A stretch of 64,000 nt of DNA from Candidatus Nitrososphaera gargensis Ga9.2 (GTDB lineage Archaea > Thermoproteota > Nitrososphaeria > Nitrososphaerales > Nitrososphaeraceae), in NCBI RefSeq assembly GCF_000303155.1, contig NC_018719.1, positions 434,001 to 498,000 of the forward strand. The letters run 5' to 3'. Numbering within the stretch: position 1 is the stretch's first letter; every line of letters starts with the position of its first letter. Position numbers and translations under genes: made by a program. Shown here piece after piece: positions 45,342 to 53,645 of the stretch. The notes under the pieces are model-generated. The model was not told the DNA's origin. It ran no database searches and saw nothing but the letters and a program-made list of their open reading frames with translations.

Positions 45342-46695
45342 TTGTCCTCTGCATGTTTGCCAGAATATCGATGATAGCCAGCCTTATTGAAGAGATGCCT
45401 GTCCTGAAGGGGAACGCTCCATTACCTCTGCCGGTAATTGAGTCGACCCATTCGTAAAATGCAAGCATGCTGTTGTTATCGCTGTGCTCGCCTTGGATCA
45501 GGATCGAAAGCAGGTGGTCGCATTCTTCAAACCTGCGAAGCCGGCTTCTTGCAAGCATCTCTGCCCCCGTGATCCAAGGCCAGAAAGTGTGGTTGTGGTA
45601 TTCGTTTGGGTGAAGTACCCATGGGCCAGTGGTCTTGAGCTCTACTTCTGTAACCAGCGGCCACTTTTCCTTCCATATCCTAGCTTTAATGGCATCCAGC
45701 GTGCTGCTGGCGTGCTTGGTAAATTCGGGGCTTGCCGGCTCTTTTTTCCTGTCTTTGTGGACGCTGAGAATGTCGCTGGTGGTGTTTTCGGTGACTGCAA
45801 TCATATAAAATACAACATCTTGTGTGAGCGTCTTGTAGGGGCCGCCTATGTGATGCTCCTCCTGCAGGTCGATGTAGGTCCCTTCTTCTTCCAGCCACAA
45901 TTTTTCCTCTACCGCCTTTACCGATCTATTGGCTAGCGCCATAATCCTGTTGGCGTCTTCGTCCTTGCCAAGCTCTGCCAGAAGAGAAGAGAGGTTGCTC
46001 AGGGCAAGTATCCAGCATGCCTGGCTGTAGACTATTTTTCCGGACCTAAGCACAGTGTCCATCCAGTCTTCGTTATGGCCCTGCTCAAGCAACCCATCGC
46101 CATCAATGTCCCGGCCTACTAAGTAGTCTACTCCCTTTAGCATCCGGGGAAGTACAAAGTCTATGACGGTTGAAGGGTCGGATACTGTTCTTGATATCCT
46201 CGCTTCTAGCGACTCTGTAATGTAAGACAGCTGCGGCGCCGAAACCAGCCCGGCCTTCAGATAGGCATTCAGGATCCACGATGTGGCAGAAATCATTAAT
46301 GCAGTCGAATCAATGTCAGGGTCTTGACCGTACACCTCGGAAAAACCATGAAATATGGTCGTAGGGAGCGCCCCTTCAAACCTCTTTTCGGTTTCTGACG
46401 TGGCTACCTGTGAAAGGTATCTCATCTCTGGCGACCCCCTGCCGTAGATTATCTTCTCGCGGCCTGCTGCAATCTGGTGGGACCAGATGAACATCAGTTC
46501 ACGCATCACGGCTTCAGCATGACCGGCTAGGAACCAGTCTCTGAGTATGTATGATGCGTCCCTGCACCATATTGCCTTGTAGTATCCTCCGGGGTTTATC
46601 CCTTGGCGAATGTAATCTTCAGTCGTTTCCATGAATCTTTCTGCTTTTGAAACAAATGGATTCAAGGCATCGGCGAGATCAGAGGAGTTCACCAT
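45328..46695 (-). CDS. Glucoamylase/debranching-enzyme-like glycoside hydrolase (six-hairpin fold)
   Basis: 455 residues. YYKAIWCRDASYILRDWFLAGH, GLLEQGHNEDWMDTVLRSGKIVYSQACWILAL and NEYHNHTFWPWITGAEMLAR are typical of the six-hairpin (alpha/alpha)6 hydrolases such as GH15 and amylo-1,6-glucosidases. The acidic residues of NEDWMD would be catalytic. There is no signal peptide, so the substrate is intracellular, such as glycogen or trehalose-like sugar. It heads a block of sugar-phosphate genes on the same strand. Confidence 0.75.
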   Translation of the reverse strand: MVNSSDLADALNPFVSKAERFMETTEDYIRQGINPGGYYKAIWCRDASYILRDWFLAGHAEAVMRELMFIWSHQIAAGREKIIYGRGSPEMRYLSQVATSETEKRFEGALPTTIFHGFSEVYGQDPDIDSTALMISATSWILNAYLKAGLVSAPQLSYITESLEARISRTVSDPSTVIDFVLPRMLKGVDYLVGRDIDGDGLLEQGHNEDWMDTVLRSGKIVYSQACWILALSNLSSLLAELGKDEDANRIMALANRSVKAVEEKLWLEEEGTYIDLQEEHHIGGPYKTLTQDVVFYMIAVTENTTSDILSVHKDRKKEPASPEFTKHASSTLDAIKARIWKEKWPLVTEVELKTTGPWVLHPNEYHNHTFWPWITGAEMLARSRLRRFEECDHLLSILIQGEHSDNNSMLAFYEWVDSITGRGNGAFPFRTGISSIRLAIIDILANMQRTISSP

Positions 46696-46767
46696 CCATT
46701 GAAGTAAGCACTCTTTTCTTTTTTTAGGTTACAATCCTTATCTGCGATATGTGCTAATTGAAAGACA

Positions 46768-46923
46768 TTGTCGAAAGAATCATTTGCAGAATACAGGTGC
46801 CGCTCGTGCGGGCAGCAGTTTAGCAGCCTGGGAGACATGCAGAAGCACATCTTAATTGAGCATTTTCAGACCGGGGACATCCCAGCCAAAGAGGATGCAC
46901 AAAGAGAAGCACAGGCTGCCTAG
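46768..46923 (+). CDS. Mini C2H2 zinc-finger protein (51 aa)
   Basis: From TTG at 46768: SKESFAEYRCRSCGQQF, then SSLGDMQKHILIEHF with CxxC-x12-HxxxxH finger spacing, and an acidic tail to TAG at 46921. It overlaps the end of the convergent 6-phosphogluconate dehydrogenase gene. Its layout is like the 43-aa protein at 50845. Confidence 0.6.
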   Translation: MSKESFAEYRCRSCGQQFSSLGDMQKHILIEHFQTGDIPAKEDAQREAQAA

Positions 46924-47855
46924 ACCTTGTGGACTCTGCTTGTTTTCCTCTCCTCTGCTATGTCCTTGTCCTTTCCAAAAGGATGCCCGCCAAAGCCATG
47001 CCTCATCAACGCTATGGCCTTGTAAGCGTTGCTTTCGCTCATCCTTGACTTGAACAGCTCCATTACGGCTTGGGAAATTATGGGTATTGGGATTTCTTTG
47101 CTAACCGCGTCTTGAACGAGCCAGTTGACCTCACCGGTGTCCTCGACGTAGCTCTCCACCTTGTCGATGCCCTGCTCTCTCAAACCTCTCTCCATGAGCT
47201 CTACAAGCCACCCTCTGATGACAGAGCCGTTTGACCAGTTCTTGAAAATCTTCTGTAGGTCAAGCCTGAAATCGCTTTTTCGTAGCAGCTCAACGCCCTC
47301 CCCTATCGATTGCAGCATGCCAAATTCGATCCCATTATGAACCAGCTTGACAAAGTGGCCACTTCCCGGCTGGCCTGTATGCACGTATCCGTCCTTTACG
47401 GATAACGCAGTCAAAAGGGGCTCGGCTATCCTGACGCCTTCTTGTCTGCCGCCGACCATAAAGCACGCACCGTATCGGGCTCCTTCCAGCCCACCACTTG
47501 TGCCGCAGTCAAGAAAATAGATGCCCTTTTCCCACATCCTTTTCTCCCTTTCGATAGAATCTAGGTAGAATGAATTGCCGCCATCCATCACCACGTCTCC
47601 TTTTGCAAGGTAGGCTGCCAGCTCGTCAAGCACAGTATCTACAGTGGGGCCTGCAGGCAGGGAGAGATATACGACCCTTGGCTGTTTCAGATGCCTTGCA
47701 AAAGAGTCATAGTCCGTCACTACCCTGATCCCTTGCTTTTCCAATTCCGGCTTGCTCTTTCTCGCTTTTCCAATGACGTCTATCTTTTTTTCGTGGGCCT
47801 GCATGGCGAGGTTCCCACCCATCTTGCCAAGGCCGACTATTCCAAGCTGCCGCAT
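46920..47855 (-). CDS. gnd: 6-phosphogluconate dehydrogenase, decarboxylating
   Basis: 311 residues, the short (NAD-type, GndA-like) form. The Rossmann start MRQLGIVGLGKMGGNLA is followed by GDVVMDGGNSFYLDS, DCGTSGGLEGARYGACFMVGG (substrate-binding phrase) and SGHFVKLVHNGIEFGMLQSIGEG with the catalytic Lys/Asn. It converts 6-phosphogluconate to ribulose 5-phosphate and CO2. Its neighbours RpiA and an F420-dependent glucose-6-phosphate dehydrogenase-like protein complete an oxidative pentose route. Confidence 0.93.
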   Translation of the reverse strand: MRQLGIVGLGKMGGNLAMQAHEKKIDVIGKARKSKPELEKQGIRVVTDYDSFARHLKQPRVVYLSLPAGPTVDTVLDELAAYLAKGDVVMDGGNSFYLDSIEREKRMWEKGIYFLDCGTSGGLEGARYGACFMVGGRQEGVRIAEPLLTALSVKDGYVHTGQPGSGHFVKLVHNGIEFGMLQSIGEGVELLRKSDFRLDLQKIFKNWSNGSVIRGWLVELMERGLREQGIDKVESYVEDTGEVNWLVQDAVSKEIPIPIISQAVMELFKSRMSESNAYKAIALMRHGFGGHPFGKDKDIAEERKTSRVHKV

Positions 47856-47864
47856 ATATATCTC

Positions 47865-48257
47865 CTAGCCACCACCCGTAAGCCCGCCAAAGGCAAGAAA
47901 CTCTATCATCTCGCTCCCGTCGTTTGTTATCGAATGAACCGCCTTTTCCGGTATGTAAATGACGTCGCCGTCCCTGAACCGGGCGCTTTCGCCGCCCACT
48001 TTGATCTGGCCTGACCCGCTGATTATGTAGTACACTTCTTCATGATCTTGGTGGTCGTGCGGCTCGTACGACAGGGTCGGCTGCAACTTGGCAAGCGAAA
48101 CATAAGTGATGGTCTTTAGGCATTGAAACTTGGGGTCAACTTCAACTTCGATATCGCCACTAGTCTTGGCGGGCATACCAAGCAGCCGCCAGTCCAGCCC
48201 GCTCTTGTGGGCTATGGTCGGGTGGACGTTTCTCCAGTTCCTTACTACTATGACCAT
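47865..48257 (-). CDS. Cupin-domain protein
   Basis: 130 residues. YEPHDHQDHEEVYYIISGSGQIKVGGESARFRDGDVIYIPEKAVHSITN is the two-motif cupin core, with metal ligands HxHxxxxE and a later H. Small cupins are often sugar isomerases, dioxygenases or ligand sensors; which one is not clear. It lies between gnd and the cyclase gene, 9 nt from gnd. Confidence 0.8.
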   Translation of the reverse strand: MVIVVRNWRNVHPTIAHKSGLDWRLLGMPAKTSGDIEVEVDPKFQCLKTITYVSLAKLQPTLSYEPHDHQDHEEVYYIISGSGQIKVGGESARFRDGDVIYIPEKAVHSITNDGSEMIEFLAFGGLTGGG

Positions 48258-48280
48258 TGATCACACAGGTGCCCAACAAA

Positions 48281-48907
48281 TTATTTTACTATATCAAACA
48301 GGACCGCTCTGGCAGGCGACCCGTCGATCCCCTTCAGCGGCAGGGGCAGGCACACAAAAAACATCCTACTGCCTGCAAACTGCTCCAAATTGACAAGGTT
48401 TTCAATTATCCCGATGTTGCTGGCAAGAAGCATCTTGTGGACAGGCGCGTCCTTTACTCCATACTTTTCTACGCTCGGGGTGTCAATGCCTACACACCTG
48501 ACTCCATGCTCTGTGATCCATTTAGCTGCAGAAACATCAAGGTAGGCAAAGTCGGTGGGGCGGTCGCCCGTGCCAGTGTGGATAAGCACAATGTCGCCGC
48601 TTCTGATGTCGTTGCAAGAAAAGTCGCCGGCGGTTATGCTGCTTTTGCCTGAAGCATCGATAATCGCGGCCTCGCCAACGAATTTGTCAAGAGGCTCCAT
48701 GTCTATTCCGTTTCCGTCCTGAAGAAAATGCCACGGCGCGTCAACATGGGTTCCAGTATGGGAGCCAAGTGTGATTCTGGTGACATTGGCTTTGCCGTCT
48801 TCTTTGATAGTCACATGAGGTTCGAATTTTGGTCGTGGGTCTCCCGGATAGACCTGCATGTCTTCACTTATTGTCCGGGTCAGGTCATGGATTCTCGATA
48901 GTTTCAA
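48281..48907 (-). CDS. Cyclase-family hydrolase (kynurenine-formamidase-like)
   Basis: 208 residues from TTG at 48907, where the family's N-terminus (KLSRIHDLTRTISEDMQVYPGDP) begins. A 46-residue upstream extension in the same frame overlaps rpiA and is not protein-like. GSHTGTHVDAPWHF is the metal-binding HxGTHxDxPxH motif, and GDIVLIHTGTGD and GVRCVGIDTPSVEKYG follow. The family hydrolyses amides or esters of aromatic or small acids. Its real substrate is unknown. It overlaps rpiA by 23 nt. Confidence 0.85.
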   Translation of the reverse strand: MKLSRIHDLTRTISEDMQVYPGDPRPKFEPHVTIKEDGKANVTRITLGSHTGTHVDAPWHFLQDGNGIDMEPLDKFVGEAAIIDASGKSSITAGDFSCNDIRSGDIVLIHTGTGDRPTDFAYLDVSAAKWITEHGVRCVGIDTPSVEKYGVKDAPVHKMLLASNIGIIENLVNLEQFAGSRMFFVCLPLPLKGIDGSPARAVLFDIVK

Positions 48908-49616
48908 AAGAGCTGTCCTCTTTTGCCTTGTAATAATAATAGTATGTGTCTGCGCGCCGGGTAAAGAGGCCGACTTCAACCACGCCTGCGATGCTTTTGA
49001 GCTCAACTTCCTGCCGCCTGATGTCTGATGATGGTGGAAAGTCAAATTCTGTGTCTAGAATAAAGTTGCCGTTCTCTGTAACGTATGGATAGCCTTCCCT
49101 TAGCATCCTCATTTTCGGCCTGCCGCCAACCTCTTCTAGCTTTTTCCTGACAACATGAACTGCAAAAGGGTGAGTTTCAATCGGAACCGGCCAGCTGAAG
49201 GTGGGCACAAATTTTGTGGATTCTGCCGCAATTACGATCTTCTTGGCGGCAGAGTGGACTATTTTCTCTCGCGAAAGGGCACCGCCTCCACCCTTTATCA
49301 TGTTGAATCTGGCATCGATCTCGTCAGCGCCATCAAAAACAACATCAACTTCTGGCATCCTGTTCTCCCCCACCAATTTCAGCCCGCTGCATTCGGCTTC
49401 AAGCTTTATCTGGAATGAAGTTGGGATGCACTCAAGAGTATCCTTCCTGTCAAAATTTGCCATCTCCCTTACGATGGCAGCCGCCATCGGACCGCTTCCA
49501 AGGCCAACTACCTGGTCAGGCTTTACAAAGCGCTCAACTGTTTCTTTTGCCAAATTCCTGGCAGCTTCTTGGAACGATCGCGGGATCCAGTTCGTTTCTT
49601 GTAAACCCGCATACAT
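48885..49616 (-). CDS. rpiA: Ribose-5-phosphate isomerase A
   Basis: 243 residues. VVGLGSGPMAAAIVREM, VDVVFDGADEIDARFNMIKGGGGALSREKIVHSAAKKIVIAAESTK and VPIETHPFA are the RpiA active-site blocks. It interconverts ribulose 5-phosphate and ribose 5-phosphate for nucleotide synthesis. A Tyr-rich run (DTYYYYYKAKED) near the C-terminus is unusual. The start at 49616 gives MYAGLQETNWIPRSFQEAARN; Met is first. Confidence 0.92.
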   Translation of the reverse strand: MYAGLQETNWIPRSFQEAARNLAKETVERFVKPDQVVGLGSGPMAAAIVREMANFDRKDTLECIPTSFQIKLEAECSGLKLVGENRMPEVDVVFDGADEIDARFNMIKGGGGALSREKIVHSAAKKIVIAAESTKFVPTFSWPVPIETHPFAVHVVRKKLEEVGGRPKMRMLREGYPYVTENGNFILDTEFDFPPSSDIRRQEVELKSIAGVVEVGLFTRRADTYYYYYKAKEDSSFETIENP

Positions 49617-49667
49617 GGCATATAGCTTGCGCCATATCGATTAAAAAAGTTGCAACAACAACAATGC

Positions 49668-50711
49668 CTAGGCAGAAGTGGCCGTCGTTTTTCTGCTGCC
49701 GCGAGCTTCTATGCTGAAATGCGGCATTACCTTTTTGCTGAACATCTGGATAAATTTTATCTCGTCGGGGCTCGTGCTGTGGACATAGACCCTTGTAAAA
49801 CCTACTTTAAAGTAGTCCTCTATAGATTTTATGCAATCCTCTATTGAAGTTGTTATCTGGATGGCTTGCTTGATCTTTTCATCAGGGACTTTGCTTTCCG
49901 CTTTTTGCTGGAGGCTTCTTGGGTCGCTGATGTCAGAGTCAAACACGTTCTTTATGAGAGTAGCTCGCCAGAAAGTTGCAGACTTGAAAGCCTCGTCATA
50001 ATCCTCAGAAAATGACACCTTGTATTCCGCTATCTTTTCCAAAGAATCTTTATCCCTTCCTTCTTTTTCAGCTGTCGCATCAAATATGTGAAGCACCTTG
50101 CCTGCCTCGGCTGCTGGCAAGTAGGTTATCAGGCCGTCTGAATATTGCGCGGCAACCTTTGCTGCCTGCTTTCCGGTTGCGGCCATATACACGGGTATCT
50201 TGGTAGAGGGTGGAGTGTACAGCTTGGCGTCGCGGATTAGAAAATACTCTCCGTTGAAATTCACAAATCCTTCATCATCTACACCTTGACCCCATAGCTC
50301 CTTGATTATCTGGATCGCTTCTTTCGTCCTTGCAAGCCTCGCCCTTGCCCTCGGCCAATCAAACCCAAGCGGGGCCTCGTTCATGGCTTCTCCGCTACCA
50401 AGTCCAAGCCCAATGCGACCCGGGTAAAGTACATCAAGAGACGCGAATGCCTGAGCGATAATGGCAGGATGATACCGATAGACTGGAGCAGTCACGCCTG
50501 TAACAAACTGCATCCTCTTTGTATTTTCTGCCGCGGCGGCCATCCAGATCCACGTAAAGTTGCCAAATGCGCCATCGTGCCACCAAGGGTGGAAATGATC
50601 GCTGGTCATTGTCGTTGCAAACCCACTCTTCTCTGCCTCGGTGACAAATTTTAGCAAATCCTGCATCGAATACTGCTCTTGGGCAGCCCAATATCCCAAT
50701 GCCCTTCCCAT
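49668..50711 (-). CDS. F420-dependent glucose-6-phosphate dehydrogenase-like LLM oxidoreductase
   Basis: 347 residues. LGYWAAQEQYSMQDLLKFVTEAEKSGFATTMTSDHFHPW with the SDHFHPW signature, then VTGVTAPVYRYHPAIIAQAFASL and GLGSGEAMNEAPLG are typical of luciferase-like monooxygenase-fold, F420-dependent dehydrogenases. The trp/His motif near the active site fits the FGD and G6PDH-like subgroup (TIGR03557-type). With gnd and rpiA in the same cluster, glucose-6-phosphate oxidation is a good guess, though secondary-alcohol activity cannot be excluded. Confidence 0.8.
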   Translation of the reverse strand: MGRALGYWAAQEQYSMQDLLKFVTEAEKSGFATTMTSDHFHPWWHDGAFGNFTWIWMAAAAENTKRMQFVTGVTAPVYRYHPAIIAQAFASLDVLYPGRIGLGLGSGEAMNEAPLGFDWPRARARLARTKEAIQIIKELWGQGVDDEGFVNFNGEYFLIRDAKLYTPPSTKIPVYMAATGKQAAKVAAQYSDGLITYLPAAEAGKVLHIFDATAEKEGRDKDSLEKIAEYKVSFSEDYDEAFKSATFWRATLIKNVFDSDISDPRSLQQKAESKVPDEKIKQAIQITTSIEDCIKSIEDYFKVGFTRVYVHSTSPDEIKFIQMFSKKVMPHFSIEARGSRKTTATSA

Positions 50712-50844
50712 TGACTAGTAATGGCACACTTTTCGCAAAAACGTTTGCAATGATAATAATGGAAAATAAAAGATAGAGCTGCGGGTAGAGGATTTTCCAA
50801 CAATACTATAACTGCTTTATCCGATATCGCGACATGTCACACAT

Positions 50845-50976
50845 ATGGACCAAGGAGAGCCAGGATTGGACTACCACGACCCAAACCTCAACCCACTTGT
50901 GTGCGACATTTGCCGCCAGGCATTTGACAGCCTTGACAAGCTGGGAGAGCACCAAAAGGTAGTGCATGACATGTAA
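50845..50976 (+). CDS. Mini C2H2 zinc-finger protein (43 aa)
   Basis: MDQGEPGLDYHDPNLNPLVC with DICRQAFDSLDKLGEHQKVVHDM: CxxC-x12-HxxxxH. It is too short for usual gene calling but has ATG, stop and a clean finger. It precedes the RNA ligase/phosphodiesterase operon by 26 nt. Confidence 0.6.
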   Translation: MDQGEPGLDYHDPNLNPLVCDICRQAFDSLDKLGEHQKVVHDM

Positions 50977-51002
50977 ATAGTAGGGCCAAGATCATTAGGA
51001 CA

Positions 51003-51557
51003 ATGCGCACCTTTATCGCAGTAGACGCTTCAGTAGCCGGCGCGATAGCCAAACTGCAAAATGAAATAATGTCTGCTGCAGGATGGAGCACCAGAGACAT
51101 CAAGCCAGTCGAGACCCAGAATTTTCATTTCACTCTCATCTTTCTTGGGGAGAAGAGCGACAGCGATGTTGGCAGGATAAAATCCAAGCTAGCGGAAGTA
51201 CAATTTGAGCCGTTCACGCTGACCTATACCGGCGTCGGCGCGTTCCCAAAACCGGCGTTGGCCCGAGTAGTTTGGGTCGGGGTGGATCAAGAAGGCGGGC
51301 AAAAGCTGACCGCGCTTGCAAACGATGTGATAGCAAAAATGGGCGAGCTAGGGTTTTCTGCCGACAAGCCGTTCTCGCCCCACATGACCCTCTTTCGAGC
51401 AAGGAGCCGGCCGGTCCAGATAAACAATATTGCCGCAAAATATCTGGGCAGGACGTTTGGCTCGGATCTCATAGAAAGGGTGCACCTCAAAAAGAGCGAC
51501 CTCTCGCCCTCGGGTCCCATCTACTCGAACATTTATACCGTAGAAGCCAAGAAATGA
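51003..51557 (+). CDS. thpR: RNA 2',3'-cyclic phosphodiesterase (ThpR/LigT)
   Basis: 184 residues. The 2H-phosphoesterase pair NFHFTLIFLGE and PHMTLFRARS (HxTL twice) is present. It hydrolyses 2',3'-cyclic phosphates on RNA and reversibly joins tRNA half-molecules in vitro. First gene of a tightly packed operon with the CCA enzyme (6-nt gap), a kinase and a DNA glycosylase. Confidence 0.92.
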   Translation: MRTFIAVDASVAGAIAKLQNEIMSAAGWSTRDIKPVETQNFHFTLIFLGEKSDSDVGRIKSKLAEVQFEPFTLTYTGVGAFPKPALARVVWVGVDQEGGQKLTALANDVIAKMGELGFSADKPFSPHMTLFRARSRPVQINNIAAKYLGRTFGSDLIERVHLKKSDLSPSGPIYSNIYTVEAKK

Positions 51558-51563
51558 ACCAGT

Positions 51564-52916
51564 ATGTCCAGCGTCCGCGCCATAGTCGCCAAGGCACTGC
51601 CTCTCTGCGAGCCCTCGCCTAGCGAAGAGCGCCGGATAGCCGCAGTTGCACAGGAGGCAAAGGCGCTAGTAGACAAACAGGTCGCCCACATGAGTCACAT
51701 GGTAGTAGGTGTAGTGTTTGGTGGATCGTTTGCAAAGGGCACTTGGCTCCGTGGCGATGCCGACATTGACATTTTCTTCAAGGTCAAGCCTTCGGTCGCC
51801 GTTGAAAAGTTTGAAGAGCTAGGCAGGTCTGTTGGTCAGGACGCACTGAAAGCCCACCGGCCGAGGATGCGCTATTCTGATCACCCATACGTAGAGGCGT
51901 TTGTGAAAAATGTCAGGATAAACGTCGTGCCATGCTATGACGTCGAGCAGGGCAAGTGGCAGAGCGCGGCAGACCGGTCGCCCTTCCATACCGAATTCAT
52001 CGGCCGGAACTTTGACGATGAAAAAAGGCGGCAGGCAAGGCTCTTGAAAAAATTCCTCAAGGCAACCGGGATATATGGCGCAGAGATTTCCACTGGCGGC
52101 TTTAGCGGCTACGTTTCAGAAGTGCTCGTGCTGAAATACGGCTCGTTTGAGGGCGTGCTGAATGCGGCGGCAGACTGGCAGGAGCGGCAGGTTGTATCAG
52201 TAGGCGACTATGACCCGGATATAGTCAAGGGTTTCATCAGTCCAATAGTCATAATCGATCCCGTGGACAGTAGAAGGAACCTTGGGACTGCAATTTCTCC
52301 GGAGAGCGCCGGCAGGTTCATGCTGGCCGCCAGGGCGTTTCTTGACAGGCCATCGATCAAGTTCTTCAAGAAAAGCCAGCGAGGCCCTGAGACTAAGAAG
52401 AAACTACTTCAAAACGTCCTTGTAGTAGAATTCTCACATAGAGAGCGGAGCCCCGATATTGTTTGGGGGCAGCTAAAGAGGAGCGTGAACGCGGTAGCAA
52501 AGCAGCTAGAGCTGGCAGATTTTGCCGTGCTGCGCAGCTCGTGCGTCACTGATGAAAAGAAATCTGCGGCGATGGCATTCCTGCTTGAATCGATGACGCT
52601 GCCGCCATACACCAAGAAAAAGGGCCCCGAAGTCTTTAGGAGAAACGATACTGCCCGCTTTCTTGCCGGCAAGAAAAAACCACTCGTTACTTGGGTCGAT
52701 AAAGAAATGAGAGTAGCCATGTTGGTTGATAGGAAGGCAATAGACGCAAGAAAGTTCGCCAAGTCGCTACTGCAAAAAGCAGAGAACAGCGGAGTTGCAA
52801 AAGACCTGATTGCAGGCAAGCTCCAAATTTATAGCGGAAGCGGCAGAAAAGTCAAGGGAGTTGCAAAGGAGGCTATCAGCGAGGTTGTCTCGACAGAGCG
52901 TCTCATTTTCGGATGA
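51564..52916 (+). CDS. cca: CCA-adding tRNA nucleotidyltransferase (archaeal class I)
   Basis: 450 residues. The polymerase-beta-like head has FGGSFAKGTWLRGDADIDIFF, with the catalytic DxD, then FVKNVRINVVPCYD. Archaeal-type domains follow (STGGFSGYVSEVLVLKYGSF, the GGxxGY-type segment). It adds or repairs the 3' CCA of tRNAs. Many tRNA genes in these archaea lack CCA, although the tRNA-Pro in this window is followed by it. Confidence 0.94.
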   Translation: MSSVRAIVAKALPLCEPSPSEERRIAAVAQEAKALVDKQVAHMSHMVVGVVFGGSFAKGTWLRGDADIDIFFKVKPSVAVEKFEELGRSVGQDALKAHRPRMRYSDHPYVEAFVKNVRINVVPCYDVEQGKWQSAADRSPFHTEFIGRNFDDEKRRQARLLKKFLKATGIYGAEISTGGFSGYVSEVLVLKYGSFEGVLNAAADWQERQVVSVGDYDPDIVKGFISPIVIIDPVDSRRNLGTAISPESAGRFMLAARAFLDRPSIKFFKKSQRGPETKKKLLQNVLVVEFSHRERSPDIVWGQLKRSVNAVAKQLELADFAVLRSSCVTDEKKSAAMAFLLESMTLPPYTKKKGPEVFRRNDTARFLAGKKKPLVTWVDKEMRVAMLVDRKAIDARKFAKSLLQKAENSGVAKDLIAGKLQIYSGSGRKVKGVAKEAISEVVSTERLIFG

Positions 52917-53643
52917 GCTGGACATCAGGTCGCCAGAGCTGATGCCGCTCATATGTTACCCACGCTTTTCAGAAAGCGAATACAACGATCGCATCGCCGA
53001 GATGGAGTCGCTTGGCGTAACATCAATATCGCCTGGCGGCCGGACGACCATCAATGGCTTTCGCGTGGCCGGTAAGGGGCACGTCGGACTCGTGCTCCGG
53101 GCAAAGATCGGGGGCAAGGCCTGTGCCTTAAAGATAAGGAGAGTGGACGCTGACAGAAAGAGCATGGACGGCGAGGTGCGCCTCCATACCATGGCAAATG
53201 ATGCCGGCGTGGGACCGCGCCTTGAAGGTCACAGCAAGAACCTGATAGCGATGGAGTTTGTCGATGGCTACAGTATAATTGATTGGGTTAAAGGTGCTAC
53301 AAAAGACAGGCTGCGCAAGATGGCAAGGTTAGTGCTTGAGCAATGCTACAGCCTTGATAGGGCTGGGCTTGACCATGGCGAGCTCAGCCGGCTAAACCGA
53401 CACGTCATCATAGTATCTGACAGACCGTACATAATCGATTTTGAGAGCGCAAGCACAGCCAGAAAGACCAGCAATGTGACTGCCGCCGCGCAGTCGATAT
53501 TCCTGCACGGGGCGATAGCCGAAATAATGGTAAAGAGAACATTGCAGACCGATAGGGAAAAGGCGCTTACCGCGCTAAAGACCTACAAACGTGACCAGAC
53601 AAGGACTAACTTTGACGCTGTGCTTGATTCACTTCCGGTGTAG
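52885..53643 (+). CDS. Predicted serine/threonine protein kinase (RIO/COG2112-like)
   Basis: 252 residues from TTG at 52885, inside the end of cca; upstream TTG at 52810 is also open. Kinase features are the glycine-rich VAGKGHVGLVLRAKIGGKACALKIRR (ATP lysine in ALK), MEFVDGYSII hinge, AGLDHGELSRLNRHVII (catalytic loop with D-H-G in place of HRD) and YIIDFESAS (metal-binding D of a DFG-like IDFE). It resembles archaeal COG2112 kinases. Adjacent genes suggest an RNA-related substrate, but this is inference. Confidence 0.8.
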   Translation: MSRQSVSFSDELDIRSPELMPLICYPRFSESEYNDRIAEMESLGVTSISPGGRTTINGFRVAGKGHVGLVLRAKIGGKACALKIRRVDADRKSMDGEVRLHTMANDAGVGPRLEGHSKNLIAMEFVDGYSIIDWVKGATKDRLRKMARLVLEQCYSLDRAGLDHGELSRLNRHVIIVSDRPYIIDFESASTARKTSNVTAAAQSIFLHGAIAEIMVKRTLQTDREKALTALKTYKRDQTRTNFDAVLDSLPV

Positions 53644-53645
53644 AT

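Noticed and set aside
48908-49045. 46-residue N-terminal extension of the cyclase
   Set aside because: It overlaps rpiA in another frame and is not protein-like. The family N-terminus starts at TTG 48907.
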